Positions 6,761 through 15,602 of a stretch of 39,148 bases of DNA are shown here, one piece after another (position 1 is the stretch's first letter; every line of letters starts with the position of its first letter). The stretch is from Pseudomonadota bacterium (GTDB taxonomy: Bacteria > Pseudomonadota > Alphaproteobacteria > Rhodospirillales > Magnetospirillaceae). The position numbers were made by a program, and so were the translations under genes. The notes under the pieces were generated by a model. The model was not told the DNA's origin. It was given only the letters and a program-made list of their open reading frames with translations, and ran no database searches. The stretch spans positions 1 through 39,148 of the forward strand of contig JAEXAH010000075.1 in NCBI GenBank assembly GCA_023458315.1, in the 5' to 3' direction.

Positions 6761-7137
6761 GGCGTTCCCTGTTCGCCCAGGCCCAGATCCACCAGCAGAT
6801 CGGCCACGGTCTGGCGCGACACCGGCTTGACCAGGATGGCGTCGAAGCCGCAGGCCAGGAATTGTTCGCGTTCCTCGGGCATGGCGTGGGCGGTATAGGC
6901 CACCAGCTTGGCGCCCTTGTCCAATCCCTCGGCCCTGGCCCGGCGGCAAACCTCGTCGCCGCTGATGGTGGGCATGGAAATGTCCAGCAGGATCAGCTCG
7001 GCGGCGTTGCCGGCCATCCACGCCAGGGCCTCGTCGCCGTCCGCGGCGTTGGCCACCTGCCAGCCCAGCTTGGTCAGGAAGCGACTGACCAGGATGCGGT
7101 TGACCTCGTTGTCGTCGACCACCAGTGCCGATTTCAT
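6757..7137 (-). CDS. Single-domain response regulator (CheY-like receiver)
   Basis: 126 aa receiver domain without output domain. D8-D9 acidic pair, D52 phosphoacceptor (LLDISMP), T82 (YTA) and K104 (VKP) are all in place. The sequence style (YTAHAMPEEREQFLACGFDAILVKPVS) is that of receivers found at the C-terminus of hybrid kinases, and here it is encoded separately, 17 bp after the kinase gene. It probably takes phosphate from that kinase and acts through a partner or a phosphotransfer protein elsewhere. Its stop overlaps the start of the Cache gene by four bases. Confidence 0.93.
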   Translation of the reverse strand: MKSALVVDDNEVNRILVSRFLTKLGWQVANAADGDEALAWMAGNAAELILLDISMPTISGDEVCRRARAEGLDKGAKLVAYTAHAMPEEREQFLACGFDAILVKPVSRQTVADLLVDLGLGEQGTP

Positions 7138-7154
7138 GGTTTTCCCCTTGCCCC

Positions 7155-9722
7155 TCACTCGGCCGCGGGCAGCGGCAGGGTGAACGTGAACGTGCTGCCC
7201 TCGCCCACCGTCGAGTGCAATTCCATGGTCCCACCCATCAGTTCCACCAAGTGACGGGCCAAGGTCAAGCCCAGACCGGTGCCGCCATGCGACCGGGTCA
7301 GGAAAGCATCGACTTGGCGGAACTTTTCGAAAATCTTGTCCTGCATGTCCTCGGGGATGCCGGGGCCGGTGTCGCGCACATGGAACACCGCCCGCTGGCC
7401 GACCTGCTCGATGCTCAACCCGATCTCGCCCTTGTCGGTGAACTTGACGGCGTTGTTCAGCAGGTTGTGCAGGATCTGGCGCAGGCGGGTGGGGTCGGCG
7501 GTCAGCGTGGCGGGCAGGCCGTCGGCCACCGTCAACGTGAAGCCCAATCCCTTGGCTGCCGCCGTCGCCTGATGCACCGCCGCCACCTCGGCCGCCACCT
7601 TGCGCAAATCCACCGGCTTGCGCACCAGCACCATCTCGCCCGCCTCGATCTTGGCGATGTCCAGGATGGAATTGACCAGATCCAGCAGATGGCGGCTGCT
7701 GCGTTCGATGATCTCGGCGTTCTCGCGCGCCTCGTCGTCGGGGGCCTCGTCGCGCAGCAATTCGGCGAAGCCGATGATGCCGTTCAGCGGCGTGCGCAAT
7801 TCGTGGCTCATGCTGGCCAGGAATTCGCTTTTCATGCGGCTGGCTTCCTCGGCCTTGACGCGGGCTTCGGTCAGGCGGCCAAAGGATTCGCGCACGCGGT
7901 CGGCCATTTCGTTGAAGGATTCGGCCAGCCGCGCCATTTCGTCCTGGCCCTGCACCGGCAGGCGATGGTCCAGATCGCCATCCTCGAACCGGCGGATCGA
8001 GGTGATGACGGCGGTGATGCGGCGGGTCAGGAACGACGCCATCCACACCGCGATCAGGATCACCAGCACGATCATCAGGAAGGTGGACACCGTCAGGTCG
8101 CGGGCCATGCGTTCGACCTGATTGACCACCATGGACATGACGGCGTCCAGGTGGCCCTGAAGCTCCATGTCGCGCTGCATCACCACCTGATCGGCGTATT
8201 GGCGGGCCTCGGTGGCGGCGCGGTGGAAGTCGTCCACGTTGGCGCCGATGGTGACGAAGCCGAAACCGCGCGGCGACTGGGCGTAGGGGCCGGTGTAATA
8301 GGGGATGGCGGCGGCGGTGGTCAGCTTCCACAGCCCCGACCAGAAGATCTCGAACGAGCCCGAGCCGCCGTCGCGGGTCAGGTCCATCCAGCCGGTGCAT
8401 TGCGGCGCATGGTTCAGATAGCGGCAATCCATGCCCAATTGCCCGGCCTTGACCTGGGCGGCGGCGCCTTTCTTTTTCAGCGATTGTTCGTGGAAGGGCG
8501 GCACGTCAGCCAGGAAGTCCCACGCCGCCTTGCCGCTTTGCTGCCAGCGGTCGTACAGGTCCTGGTCCATCCACGGCGTGGCCGGTTCGCCGGTTTCCGG
8601 GTCGTAGCCGGTCAGGAAATAATGGCGGGGATGGGCGATGGAGCGGCCCTTGTAGTCCCAGATGAAGGCGTAATTGCCGGCCCGCGCGTCGGGAATGGGC
8701 GAATAGCGGTCGCCGGTGGGCAGGATGTGATCGGTGATGTCCATGATGTGGTCATGGTCCAGCGCCAGCGTCACCCAGCCGATGGTCTGGCCGCCGCGCG
8801 TCACCGGCATGGCCCAGCGCACGATGCCGCGGAACCGTTTGCCCACCGGGTTTTCGGTCCCGGCATAGGCGGCCTGTTCCGGCTCGAACGCCATGCCGCG
8901 CTTTTCCGCCGCCGCCGGGGTATAGGGGCCGATCACGCGCGAGCCCACATAGGCGCCGATCACGTCGGAAACGTGGATGTCGCCGGGCTTCAGCGTCTTG
9001 AGGGCGGGGAAATAGGTTTCGGCCTTGACGAAGGTGTTCTCGCGCCGCGACACGTCGCGCAGGTCGCGGGACATCAGCGGCGAGTTGACCACCTTGATCT
9101 TCTCGCGGCCGTCCAGACCGACGAAGGTCATTTCCAGGAACAGCGGCCGCTCTTCCAGAATCTCGGCCCGGTCGGGCTGGCGGTAGTTGAAGTTGCGGGC
9201 GTTTTCCTCGTTGGACGACTGCATTTGCGGGCGGTCGTATTGCGGCACCGCGTCGGGGCCGGGCACCCACTGGCTGCCGTCGGGCGACAGCACCCACGCC
9301 TGATGGCGTTCGATCCGGCGGGTGCGCTGGGTCAGGAAGCGACGATAGGCATCGGCGTCCGGTTCCAGCAACGCCGCCGAGCGGATGTCGGAATCGCGGT
9401 CGTACAGGAACGCCGCCACCGCCCGCGCCGTGTCGGTGGTCAGCCGTTCCAGGGATTCACGCGCCGAATCGTCCAGCGCCTTGGTGGCGGCGCGGGTGGT
9501 GCTGTTGGCGACCTCGTCCACCGTCTCGCGCATGGTCTGGGTCATGCGCACCACGTTTTCCGAAACCCGTTCGGCCAGCCAGACCTGACCTTGCCAGGCG
9601 AACAACGCCAGCGCCACCAGCGGGATGACCTTGATCACCACGAAGATGATGATCAGCTTGGCGCGAATGCCCAGGGACCTGATGCCTGTCACGGCGGTTG
9701 TTCCGGAAATGGTTTTCCCCAC
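7155..9722 (-). CDS. Membrane histidine kinase with large Cache-type periplasmic sensor
   Basis: 855 aa. TM1 is about residues 22-43 and TM2 about 545-565, enclosing a ~500-residue periplasmic sensor, long for a double-Cache domain. HAMP follows (about 565-618), then a short coiled coil and the HisKA domain with H640 in SHELRTPLNG. The HATPase domain has N-box LHNLLNNAVKF (751-761), G1 DTGPGIP (784-790) and G2 GGTGLGL (813-819). All catalytic motifs are intact. It heads the operon with two receivers and an exported Cache protein. The start is uncertain: GTG 9722 has a GAAGG only three bases away, while the in-frame GTG at codon 11 has a better-spaced GGAAC. The ligand is unknown; the sensor contains several Trp/Tyr-rich segments. 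Confidence 0.93.
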   Translation of the reverse strand: MGKTISGTTAVTGIRSLGIRAKLIIIFVVIKVIPLVALALFAWQGQVWLAERVSENVVRMTQTMRETVDEVANSTTRAATKALDDSARESLERLTTDTARAVAAFLYDRDSDIRSAALLEPDADAYRRFLTQRTRRIERHQAWVLSPDGSQWVPGPDAVPQYDRPQMQSSNEENARNFNYRQPDRAEILEERPLFLEMTFVGLDGREKIKVVNSPLMSRDLRDVSRRENTFVKAETYFPALKTLKPGDIHVSDVIGAYVGSRVIGPYTPAAAEKRGMAFEPEQAAYAGTENPVGKRFRGIVRWAMPVTRGGQTIGWVTLALDHDHIMDITDHILPTGDRYSPIPDARAGNYAFIWDYKGRSIAHPRHYFLTGYDPETGEPATPWMDQDLYDRWQQSGKAAWDFLADVPPFHEQSLKKKGAAAQVKAGQLGMDCRYLNHAPQCTGWMDLTRDGGSGSFEIFWSGLWKLTTAAAIPYYTGPYAQSPRGFGFVTIGANVDDFHRAATEARQYADQVVMQRDMELQGHLDAVMSMVVNQVERMARDLTVSTFLMIVLVILIAVWMASFLTRRITAVITSIRRFEDGDLDHRLPVQGQDEMARLAESFNEMADRVRESFGRLTEARVKAEEASRMKSEFLASMSHELRTPLNGIIGFAELLRDEAPDDEARENAEIIERSSRHLLDLVNSILDIAKIEAGEMVLVRKPVDLRKVAAEVAAVHQATAAAKGLGFTLTVADGLPATLTADPTRLRQILHNLLNNAVKFTDKGEIGLSIEQVGQRAVFHVRDTGPGIPEDMQDKIFEKFRQVDAFLTRSHGGTGLGLTLARHLVELMGGTMELHSTVGEGSTFTFTLPLPAAE

Positions 9723-9792
9723 AAACCTTCGTATAACATATCGCTCTGAACGGGAATCACCGTCACGAACAATGGTTCCGCATTTTTTTGCG

Positions 9793-9892
9793 AACGGTTT
9801 GTAAACATGCGGATCGGGCTATTCTTCGGCCGTGATCCGGCCAGTCGGTCATGCCGCTTGACAACGGTTTCCCACGGTTTGCCTGCAACGGT
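9793..9892. promoter_or_regulatory. Repeated AACGGTTT octamers between divergent signalling genes
   Basis: The 254-bp gap 9723-9976 holds AACGGTTT at 9793-9800 and 9863-9870, CACGGTTT at 9873-9880 (exactly one helical turn later) and AACGGT at 9887-9892. A TTGACA (9858-9863) overlaps the second copy, although no good -10 stands 17 bp downstream. This looks like an operator cluster for a regulator of the divergent kinase and DUF326 genes. No other feature is seen in the gap. Confidence 0.3.
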
Positions 9893-9976
9893 CACGATGT
9901 GGTCACGCCTTGGCCGTTGACGTCGGCCGCCAGGGGCGTAGCCTTTCCGGGAAGCAATTCCAAGGGAGGGATGAAG

Positions 9977-10300
9977 ATGGCGTTCAAGCCTTGCATCGAT
10001 GCCTGCGACGGCGCCCACCGCCTGTGCACCGAGGCCGCGATCCACTGCATGCAGCAAAGCGGCGTCGGCGCGGAATGGGAGCTGGTGCAGTTGTTGCTGG
10101 ATACCGCCGACATCACCGAAACCGCCACCGATTTCCTGCTGCGCAGTTCGCGCCAGCATCACCTGGTGGCCAAGGTGACGGCCGAGATCGCCCTGCGTTG
10201 CGCCGAGGCGTGCGAGAAGCACGCGGAAAAGGATCTGCGCCTGGGCCAGACCGCCAAGGCGTGCCGCAAGGCCGCCGAAGCCTGCGCGAAGCTGTACTGA
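9977..10300 (+). CDS. Cysteine-rich four-helix-bundle protein (DUF326-like, putative copper binding)
   Basis: 107 aa, all helical with eight cysteines at C6, C10, C17, C24, C75, C79, C96 and C103, in the CxxxC/Cx6C spacing of the DUF326 four-helix bundle family, whose members bind Cu(I) inside the bundle. The second helix segment (TADITETATDFLLRSS, about 43-58), which in typical members carries Cys at both ends of a CADIC-like motif, has Thr instead. The metal capacity is therefore probably reduced. There is no signal peptide, so it should be cytosolic. ATG 9977 is chosen because GGGAGGG lies at the right distance, whereas ATG 9971 abuts it. It is divergent from the Cache-kinase operon and 54 bp ahead of the NMT1-type kinase. 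Confidence 0.8.
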   Translation: MAFKPCIDACDGAHRLCTEAAIHCMQQSGVGAEWELVQLLLDTADITETATDFLLRSSRQHHLVAKVTAEIALRCAEACEKHAEKDLRLGQTAKACRKAAEACAKLY

Positions 10301-10354
10301 CGCCGGGCGCGGCCGACGGCGGCGTCGTCGGCCGCCCCGCAAGGGGGTATGGGC

Positions 10355-12832
10355 ATGGTGTGTAAGGGACACGTCCTGGCCGCTTTGGCGGCCTGGGCGC
10401 TTTTGCTGCTGGCGCCGACGGCCGACGCGGCCGAGGCGGTGACGCTGCAACTGAAATGGACGCACCAGTTCCAGTTCGCCGGATATTACGCGGCGCTGGA
10501 ACAGGGCTATTACGCCGAGGCCGGGCTGGACGTCACCCTGCGCGAAGGCGGTCCCGACCTGGACGCCGAGGCCGAGGTGGCGGCGGGGCGTGCCCAATAC
10601 GGCATCAGCAATTCCAATCTGGTGCTGGCCCGCGCCGCCGGGCACCCGTTCGTGGCGCTGGCGGTGGTGTTGCAGCGTTCCCCGGAAATCCTGCTGGCCC
10701 GGCGGCAATCCGACATCAATGCCCTGTCCGATCTGGCAGGAAAGCGGCTGATGGATGCGCCGCTGTCGGTGGCGGTGGCGGCCATGCTGACGCGCGCGGG
10801 CATCGACCCGGCCAGCCTGCCGCGCGTCGCCAACCACGGCAACGCCGGCGACCTGCTGAACGGCCGTGCCGACATGATGGTGGCCTACAGCACCAACGAG
10901 CCCTTCGCCTTCGAGCGGGTCGGCCGTCCCTACATAGCCTTCACTCCGCGGGCCGTCGGCGTGGATTTCTACGGCGACACCCTGTTCACCACGGAACAGG
11001 AACTGCGCGACCGCCCCGAACGCGTCGCCGCCTTTCGCGCCGCGTCGTTGCGCGGCTGGCAATACGCCATGCTGCATCCCGGCGAGATGGTGGAACTGAT
11101 CCTGGCCCGCCACGGCGGCAACCGCGAGCAATTGCTGTTCGAGGTACAGGAGATGGAACGCCTGATGCAGCCCGAACTGGTGCCGTTGGGCGAGATGAAT
11201 CCCGAACGCTGGCGCCGCATCGCCCAGGTCTTCGCCGAAAGCGGGCTGGTGCCCGCCGGTTTCGACGTGACGGCCATGCTGTATCGGCCCGATTCGCCGG
11301 GTGTGCCGGGCTGGCTGTTGTGGGGGCTGGGCGGCCTGGGGGCGGCGGTGCTGGCCGCGACGCTGATCATCCTGCGCATGGCCCGGCTGAAGCGCGGCTT
11401 GCAGCAAAGCGAGGCCCGCTTCCGTGCGCTGGTCGAGGACAGCCCGGTCGGCATCTTCCATTACGGCCCCGATCTGGTGATCACCTATGTGAACGGCACC
11501 TTCGCCGCCATCATGTGCGCCGCGCCCGACCGCCTGTTGGGCCTGGACATGAACAATCTGCGCGACCAGGGGCCGCTGGCCGCCATCCGGGCGGCGCTGG
11601 GCGGACGGCGCGGCCGCTACGAGGGGCCGTACCGTTCGTCGCTCAGCGGCCGCGACCTGCTGGTGTCCATGAGCTGCGCGCCGTTGCGCGACGGCGACGG
11701 CAAGGTGGTGGGCGGTATCGGCATCGTCGAGGACATCACCGAACGGGTCGTCGCCGAAAGCGAGCGCCGCACCTTGTTGCAGGCGGTCGAGCAAAGCCCG
11801 GTGGCGGTGGTCGTGACCGATGCCAGCGGTGCGATCCGCTTCGTCAACCGCGCCTTCGAGGCCAACACCGGCTACAGCCGCGCCGAGGTCTTGGGACAAA
11901 ACCCCCGCCTGCTGCAAGGCGGCGGCAAGACGGCGGCGGAATACCTGCAATTGTGGCGGACCATCGCGGGCGGCGGGGTGTGGAGCGGTGAATTCCACAA
12001 TCGCCGCAAGGACGGCAGCCTGTATTGGGAACGGGCGGTGATCGCCCCGGTGCGCGATGCGTCGGGCGCCATCGTGCAATATGTCGGGGTCAAGGAAGAC
12101 GTCACCGAGAAGCGCGCCCATGACGAGGAAATGCGCCGTCTGGTCGCCCATCTGACCGAGGCCAACACCGAACTGGAACGCTTTGCCTATGTGGCGTCGC
12201 ACGACCTGCGCGAGCCGTTGCGCACCGTTGCGTCGTTCTCGCAATTGCTGAAGCGGCGCTATCACGGCAGGCTGGATGCCGAGGCCGACGAATTCATCGA
12301 TCTGGTGGTCGGCGCCGCCAGCCGCATGCATGCGCTGATCGGCGATTTGCTGACCTATTCCCGCGTCACCGGCAAGGGCTCGCCCTTCGCCCCGGTGCAG
12401 GCGGGCGACGCCTGCGTCCTGGCCATCAGCAACCTGCGCGAAAGCATCGACGAGGCCGAGGCCACAATCCGGGTCGGCGATCTGCCCCAGGTGCTGGCCG
12501 ACGAGGTGCAATTGATGCAGTTGTTCCAGAACCTGATCGGCAACGCCATCAAGTTCCGCCGTCCCGGCCAGCCGCCCACCATCAGCGTGTCCTGGGCCGA
12601 CGGCGTGTTCGCGGTGGCCGATGACGGCATCGGCATCGGCGACACCACCCAGGACATCTACGAAATCTTCCGGCGCCTCAATTCCGCCGAAACCTATCCC
12701 GGCACCGGCGTCGGCCTGGCCATCTGCAAACGCATCGTCCAGCGCCATGGCGGCCGCCTGTGGCACGAACCCCGCCCCGGCGGCGGCACGGTGTTCCGCT
12801 TCACCCTCGAGGCGGAACAGCCGGTGGGTTAG
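10355..12832 (+). CDS. Histidine kinase with periplasmic NMT1/THI5-like sensor and two PAS domains
   Basis: 825 aa from ATG 10355 (AAGGGGG seven bases upstream; ATG 10349 is also in frame). Signal peptide to about residue 26, then an ABC-type NMT1/THI5-like substrate-binding domain (about 28-300: LQLKWTHQFQFAGYYAALEQGYYAEAGLDV is the family hallmark). One TM follows (~318-341), then PAS (~355-465), PAS/PAC (~470-585), HisKA with H616 in SHDLREPLRT, and a HATPase with GTGVGLAI near the C-terminus. NMT1-type domains bind pyrimidine precursors of thiamine or other small organic ligands, so it is a one-piece sensor for such a compound. No partner receiver is adjacent. It converges with rmuC. Confidence 0.92.
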   Translation: MVCKGHVLAALAAWALLLLAPTADAAEAVTLQLKWTHQFQFAGYYAALEQGYYAEAGLDVTLREGGPDLDAEAEVAAGRAQYGISNSNLVLARAAGHPFVALAVVLQRSPEILLARRQSDINALSDLAGKRLMDAPLSVAVAAMLTRAGIDPASLPRVANHGNAGDLLNGRADMMVAYSTNEPFAFERVGRPYIAFTPRAVGVDFYGDTLFTTEQELRDRPERVAAFRAASLRGWQYAMLHPGEMVELILARHGGNREQLLFEVQEMERLMQPELVPLGEMNPERWRRIAQVFAESGLVPAGFDVTAMLYRPDSPGVPGWLLWGLGGLGAAVLAATLIILRMARLKRGLQQSEARFRALVEDSPVGIFHYGPDLVITYVNGTFAAIMCAAPDRLLGLDMNNLRDQGPLAAIRAALGGRRGRYEGPYRSSLSGRDLLVSMSCAPLRDGDGKVVGGIGIVEDITERVVAESERRTLLQAVEQSPVAVVVTDASGAIRFVNRAFEANTGYSRAEVLGQNPRLLQGGGKTAAEYLQLWRTIAGGGVWSGEFHNRRKDGSLYWERAVIAPVRDASGAIVQYVGVKEDVTEKRAHDEEMRRLVAHLTEANTELERFAYVASHDLREPLRTVASFSQLLKRRYHGRLDAEADEFIDLVVGAASRMHALIGDLLTYSRVTGKGSPFAPVQAGDACVLAISNLRESIDEAEATIRVGDLPQVLADEVQLMQLFQNLIGNAIKFRRPGQPPTISVSWADGVFAVADDGIGIGDTTQDIYEIFRRLNSAETYPGTGVGLAICKRIVQRHGGRLWHEPRPGGGTVFRFTLEAEQPVG

Positions 12833-12893
12833 GGCGACGCCCCTTGCGCGTCACCCCTGCGCCCGGCGAGGGAAAATGATAGGGCATCTCGGT

Positions 12894-14039
12894 CTAGGCA
12901 TTCGGCAGTTTGGGCTGGGGCGGCGCCACTTCCTCGATGGCGGGGTCGTCGCCCAGTTGCACCGCCTCGATGCGGTCGGCGCGCTTGACCACCTTGTCGG
13001 TGGAGATGCGGATCTGGCGGATGTCCTCGGCGGCCTGGGTGAAATGCTTGTCCAGGGCGGTGACGCGGGTGTCCAGCCGCTCGATGTCGTCCAGCAGGGT
13101 GCGCACTTCCTTTTGGATCACCCCGGCCTGTTCGCGCATGCGGGCGTCCTTCAGCACGGCGCGCACAGTGTTCAGCGTCGCCATCAGGGTGGTGGGCGAC
13201 ACGATCCACACCTTGGCGCGGAACGACTTTTCCACCACGTCGGGGAAATTGGCGTGCAATTCGGCGTAGATGGCTTCCGACGGCAGGAACATCAGCGCCG
13301 ATTCGGCGGTCTCGCCGGGGACGATGTATTTTTCCGCGATGTCGCGCACATGCTTGAGGATGGCGGTGGCGAAGGCGCGTCCGGCGGCAATGCGTTCGGC
13401 CTCGTCGCGGGCGGCGCGCAAGGCGTGGAAGCTTTCCAGCGGAAACTTGGCGTCGATGGCGATGGCGCCGGGCGGGTTGGGCAGGTCCAGCAGACAATCG
13501 ACGCGGCGGCCATCGCCCAGCGGCGCCTGGAATTTGTAGGCGCTGGGCGGCAGCATGGTGCTGACGATGTCGTTCAACTGAATCTCGCCAAAGGCGCCGC
13601 GTGCCTGTTTGTTGGACAGGATGTCCTGAAGGCTGACCACCTGGGCCGACAATTCGGTGATGTTCTTTTGCGCGGCGTCGATCACCGCCAGCCGTTCGCG
13701 CAGTTCGTGCAGGGTGGTGGATTGGCGGTGCGACGCCTGTTGCAACCCGTCGTCCATGCGCTTGCCCAGCGCCGCCAGCCGTTCCTCGACGGCGCGGGCC
13801 AGGGCGCGTTCCTGGGCCTGCATGCGTTCCGACAATTGCGCCTGGGCGGCGGCCTGGGTTTCGGCCAGTTGCGCCAGCCGCCCGGTCAGCGCCGCCTGGG
13901 CCTGGGCGACGCCGTCCACGGCGCGGGCCAGCCCGTCCTGCTGGGCGCCCGCCGCGCCCTGGGCGCGCAGGGCCAGAACCACCGCCGCGCCCACCGCCAC
14001 CAGGGCGATGGCCCCCACGATCATCGTCGCCGCGTCCAC
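12894..14039 (-). CDS. rmuC: RmuC-family DNA recombination protein
   Basis: 381 aa. An N-terminal membrane helix (about 5-25) is followed by a long Ala/Gln-rich coiled coil (about 35-150) and the RmuC nuclease-like domain: ARGAFGEIQLNDIV, DCLLDLP, IAIDAKFPLE, FLPSEAIYAEL and VSPTTLMATL are family landmarks. RmuC limits inversions at short inverted repeats in E. coli; the fold is related to restriction-type nucleases. GTG 14039 is chosen over the upstream in-frame ATG 14075 because AGGAG stands seven bases before it and the membrane helix starts right after. The gene converges with the NMT1 kinase and is divergent from the DUF4139 gene. Confidence 0.93.
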   Translation of the reverse strand: MDAATMIVGAIALVAVGAAVVLALRAQGAAGAQQDGLARAVDGVAQAQAALTGRLAQLAETQAAAQAQLSERMQAQERALARAVEERLAALGKRMDDGLQQASHRQSTTLHELRERLAVIDAAQKNITELSAQVVSLQDILSNKQARGAFGEIQLNDIVSTMLPPSAYKFQAPLGDGRRVDCLLDLPNPPGAIAIDAKFPLESFHALRAARDEAERIAAGRAFATAILKHVRDIAEKYIVPGETAESALMFLPSEAIYAELHANFPDVVEKSFRAKVWIVSPTTLMATLNTVRAVLKDARMREQAGVIQKEVRTLLDDIERLDTRVTALDKHFTQAAEDIRQIRISTDKVVKRADRIEAVQLGDDPAIEEVAPPQPKLPNA

Positions 14040-14116
14040 GTCATTTCTCCTCTGCCATCGTGCCGCCGTTTTCATAGCATAGAAACACGACCATGAAGAC
14101 CACGCGGAGATCCCCT

Positions 14117-15514
14117 ATGAGACGGCGCCTTGCCCTGCTCACCGCCGCTGCCTGCCTGCCGCTGCTGGCGGCGGCAGGCTTCGCCGACACCGTGCTGACC
14201 CCGGCCGATCGCGGCGGCCTGTCCCTGACCGTGACCCAGGACGACACCGCCCTGGTGCGCGACCGCCGCGCCGCCACCCTGGACAAGGGCGCGCAGGTGC
14301 TGGTGGTCGAGGGCGTGGCGCGGCAGGCCCGCGACACCACCGCCATGCTGGCCGGTCCCGGCCTGGGCGTGCAGGAACAGGGCTTCCGCCTGTCGGGTCT
14401 GGACGCCGATTCCCTGCTGGCCGCCTCGGTCGGGCAAGAGGTGACGGTGGTGTGGCGCGACGGCGGCGGCGCCGAGCGCGAGGAACGCGCCAAGGTGATC
14501 GCCGCCGGGCCGAGCCCGCTGTTCCAGGTGGGCGGCAAGGTGGTGGCGGGCAGCCCCGCCCGCGTCCTGTACGACGCACTGCCGCCCGAATTGCGCGGCG
14601 TGCCCGCCTATCGCGCCGTCGTCACCGCCGAACAGGGCGGCAAGCGCGACATCGAACTGGCCTATCTGACCGGCGGCCTGTCGTGGCAGGCCGATTACGT
14701 GGCCGAACTGGCGCCGGGCGGCGACAAGGCGGCGCTGTCGGCCTGGGCGACCCTCAGCAACGGCGCCGGGGCGGATTTCACCAACGCCCGGGTGCAGGTG
14801 ATGGCGGGCGACGTCAACAATGTGGCCGACGCGCCGCCGGTGCGCATGGCGCGCATGGAAAAGGCGCTGATGGCCGCCGCCCCCATGGCCGAGGCCCCCA
14901 GTCGTCAGGCGGTGGGCGGTTATCATCTGTACACCCTGGCGCAGCCGGTCAGCCTGCGGGACGGCGAACGCAAGCAGGTGCCGCTGCTGGCGCCGCAGGT
15001 TCTGGCCGCCGAACGGCAATTGGTGCTGGACCCGTTGCCCGGCCAGGCGTGGCGCGACCGCAGCCCGGAACAGCCGCCGGTGCATCCCCAGGCGGTGCTG
15101 CGCCTGAAGAACGGCAATGGCGAGCCGCTGCCCGCCGGGACCATCCGGGTGTTCCAGCGGGCCAAGGACGGCGCCGCCACCTTCGTGGGCGAGGACCGTC
15201 TGGCCGCCACTCCGGCCGGGGCGACCGCCCGCGTGGTCCTGGGCCGCGCCTTCGACGTCACCGCCCGGCGCGGGCAGACCGATTTCACCCGCGTCTCGGC
15301 CGAGATCACCGAGGCGCAATGGCAGGTGCGTCTGGCCAATGGCGGCGACGCCCCGGCCAAGGTGATCGTCCGCGAAACCTTTGGCGGCGAATGGCTGGTG
15401 CTGGAGGAAAGCGCCAAGCACAGCAAGGAAAACGCCTTCACCGCCGCCTGGAGCGTGACGGTCCCGGCCAAGGGCGAGACGGTGCTGAGCTATCGCGCCC
15501 GCGTGAAGGGGTAA
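14117..15514 (+). CDS. Exported DUF4139-domain protein
   Basis: 465 aa from ATG 14117 (GCGGAGA six bases upstream; an in-frame ATG at 14093 lacks a site). A signal peptide (RRRLALLTAAACLPLLAAAG) is followed by a short N-terminal region and then the DUF4139 beta-rich domain, recognised from IELAYLTGGLSWQADYVAEL and the ATLSNGAGADFTNARVQVMAGDVN block around 180-240. No enzymatic motif is visible. DUF4139 proteins are secreted or surface proteins of unknown role. It is divergent from rmuC with a 77-bp gap and ends 88 bp before def. Confidence 0.85.
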   Translation: MRRRLALLTAAACLPLLAAAGFADTVLTPADRGGLSLTVTQDDTALVRDRRAATLDKGAQVLVVEGVARQARDTTAMLAGPGLGVQEQGFRLSGLDADSLLAASVGQEVTVVWRDGGGAEREERAKVIAAGPSPLFQVGGKVVAGSPARVLYDALPPELRGVPAYRAVVTAEQGGKRDIELAYLTGGLSWQADYVAELAPGGDKAALSAWATLSNGAGADFTNARVQVMAGDVNNVADAPPVRMARMEKALMAAAPMAEAPSRQAVGGYHLYTLAQPVSLRDGERKQVPLLAPQVLAAERQLVLDPLPGQAWRDRSPEQPPVHPQAVLRLKNGNGEPLPAGTIRVFQRAKDGAATFVGEDRLAATPAGATARVVLGRAFDVTARRGQTDFTRVSAEITEAQWQVRLANGGDAPAKVIVRETFGGEWLVLEESAKHSKENAFTAAWSVTVPAKGETVLSYRARVKG

Positions 15515-15540
15515 ATTCCCCGGGGAGCAGGGGGTTTCGC

Positions 15541-15569
15541 TTGACGCACCGGTGCAGGTTCCATATCTC
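15541..15569 (+). promoter_or_regulatory. Candidate promoter of the def-fmt-truA operon
   Basis: TTGACG (15541-15546), a 17-bp spacer and TATCTC (15564-15569). The spacer side contains the perfect 10-bp palindrome GCACCGGTGC (15546-15555), which could be an operator. The -35 is good and the -10 weak. Confidence 0.45.
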
Positions 15570-15602
15570 CCCCTGTGGAATTCTCACAAAGGTGTCGCCT
15601 CC

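Noticed and set aside
9689..12766. 1025-codon minus-strand frame opposite the NMT1 kinase
   Set aside because: Antisense shadow; the plus-strand kinase has all HisKA/HATPase motifs.
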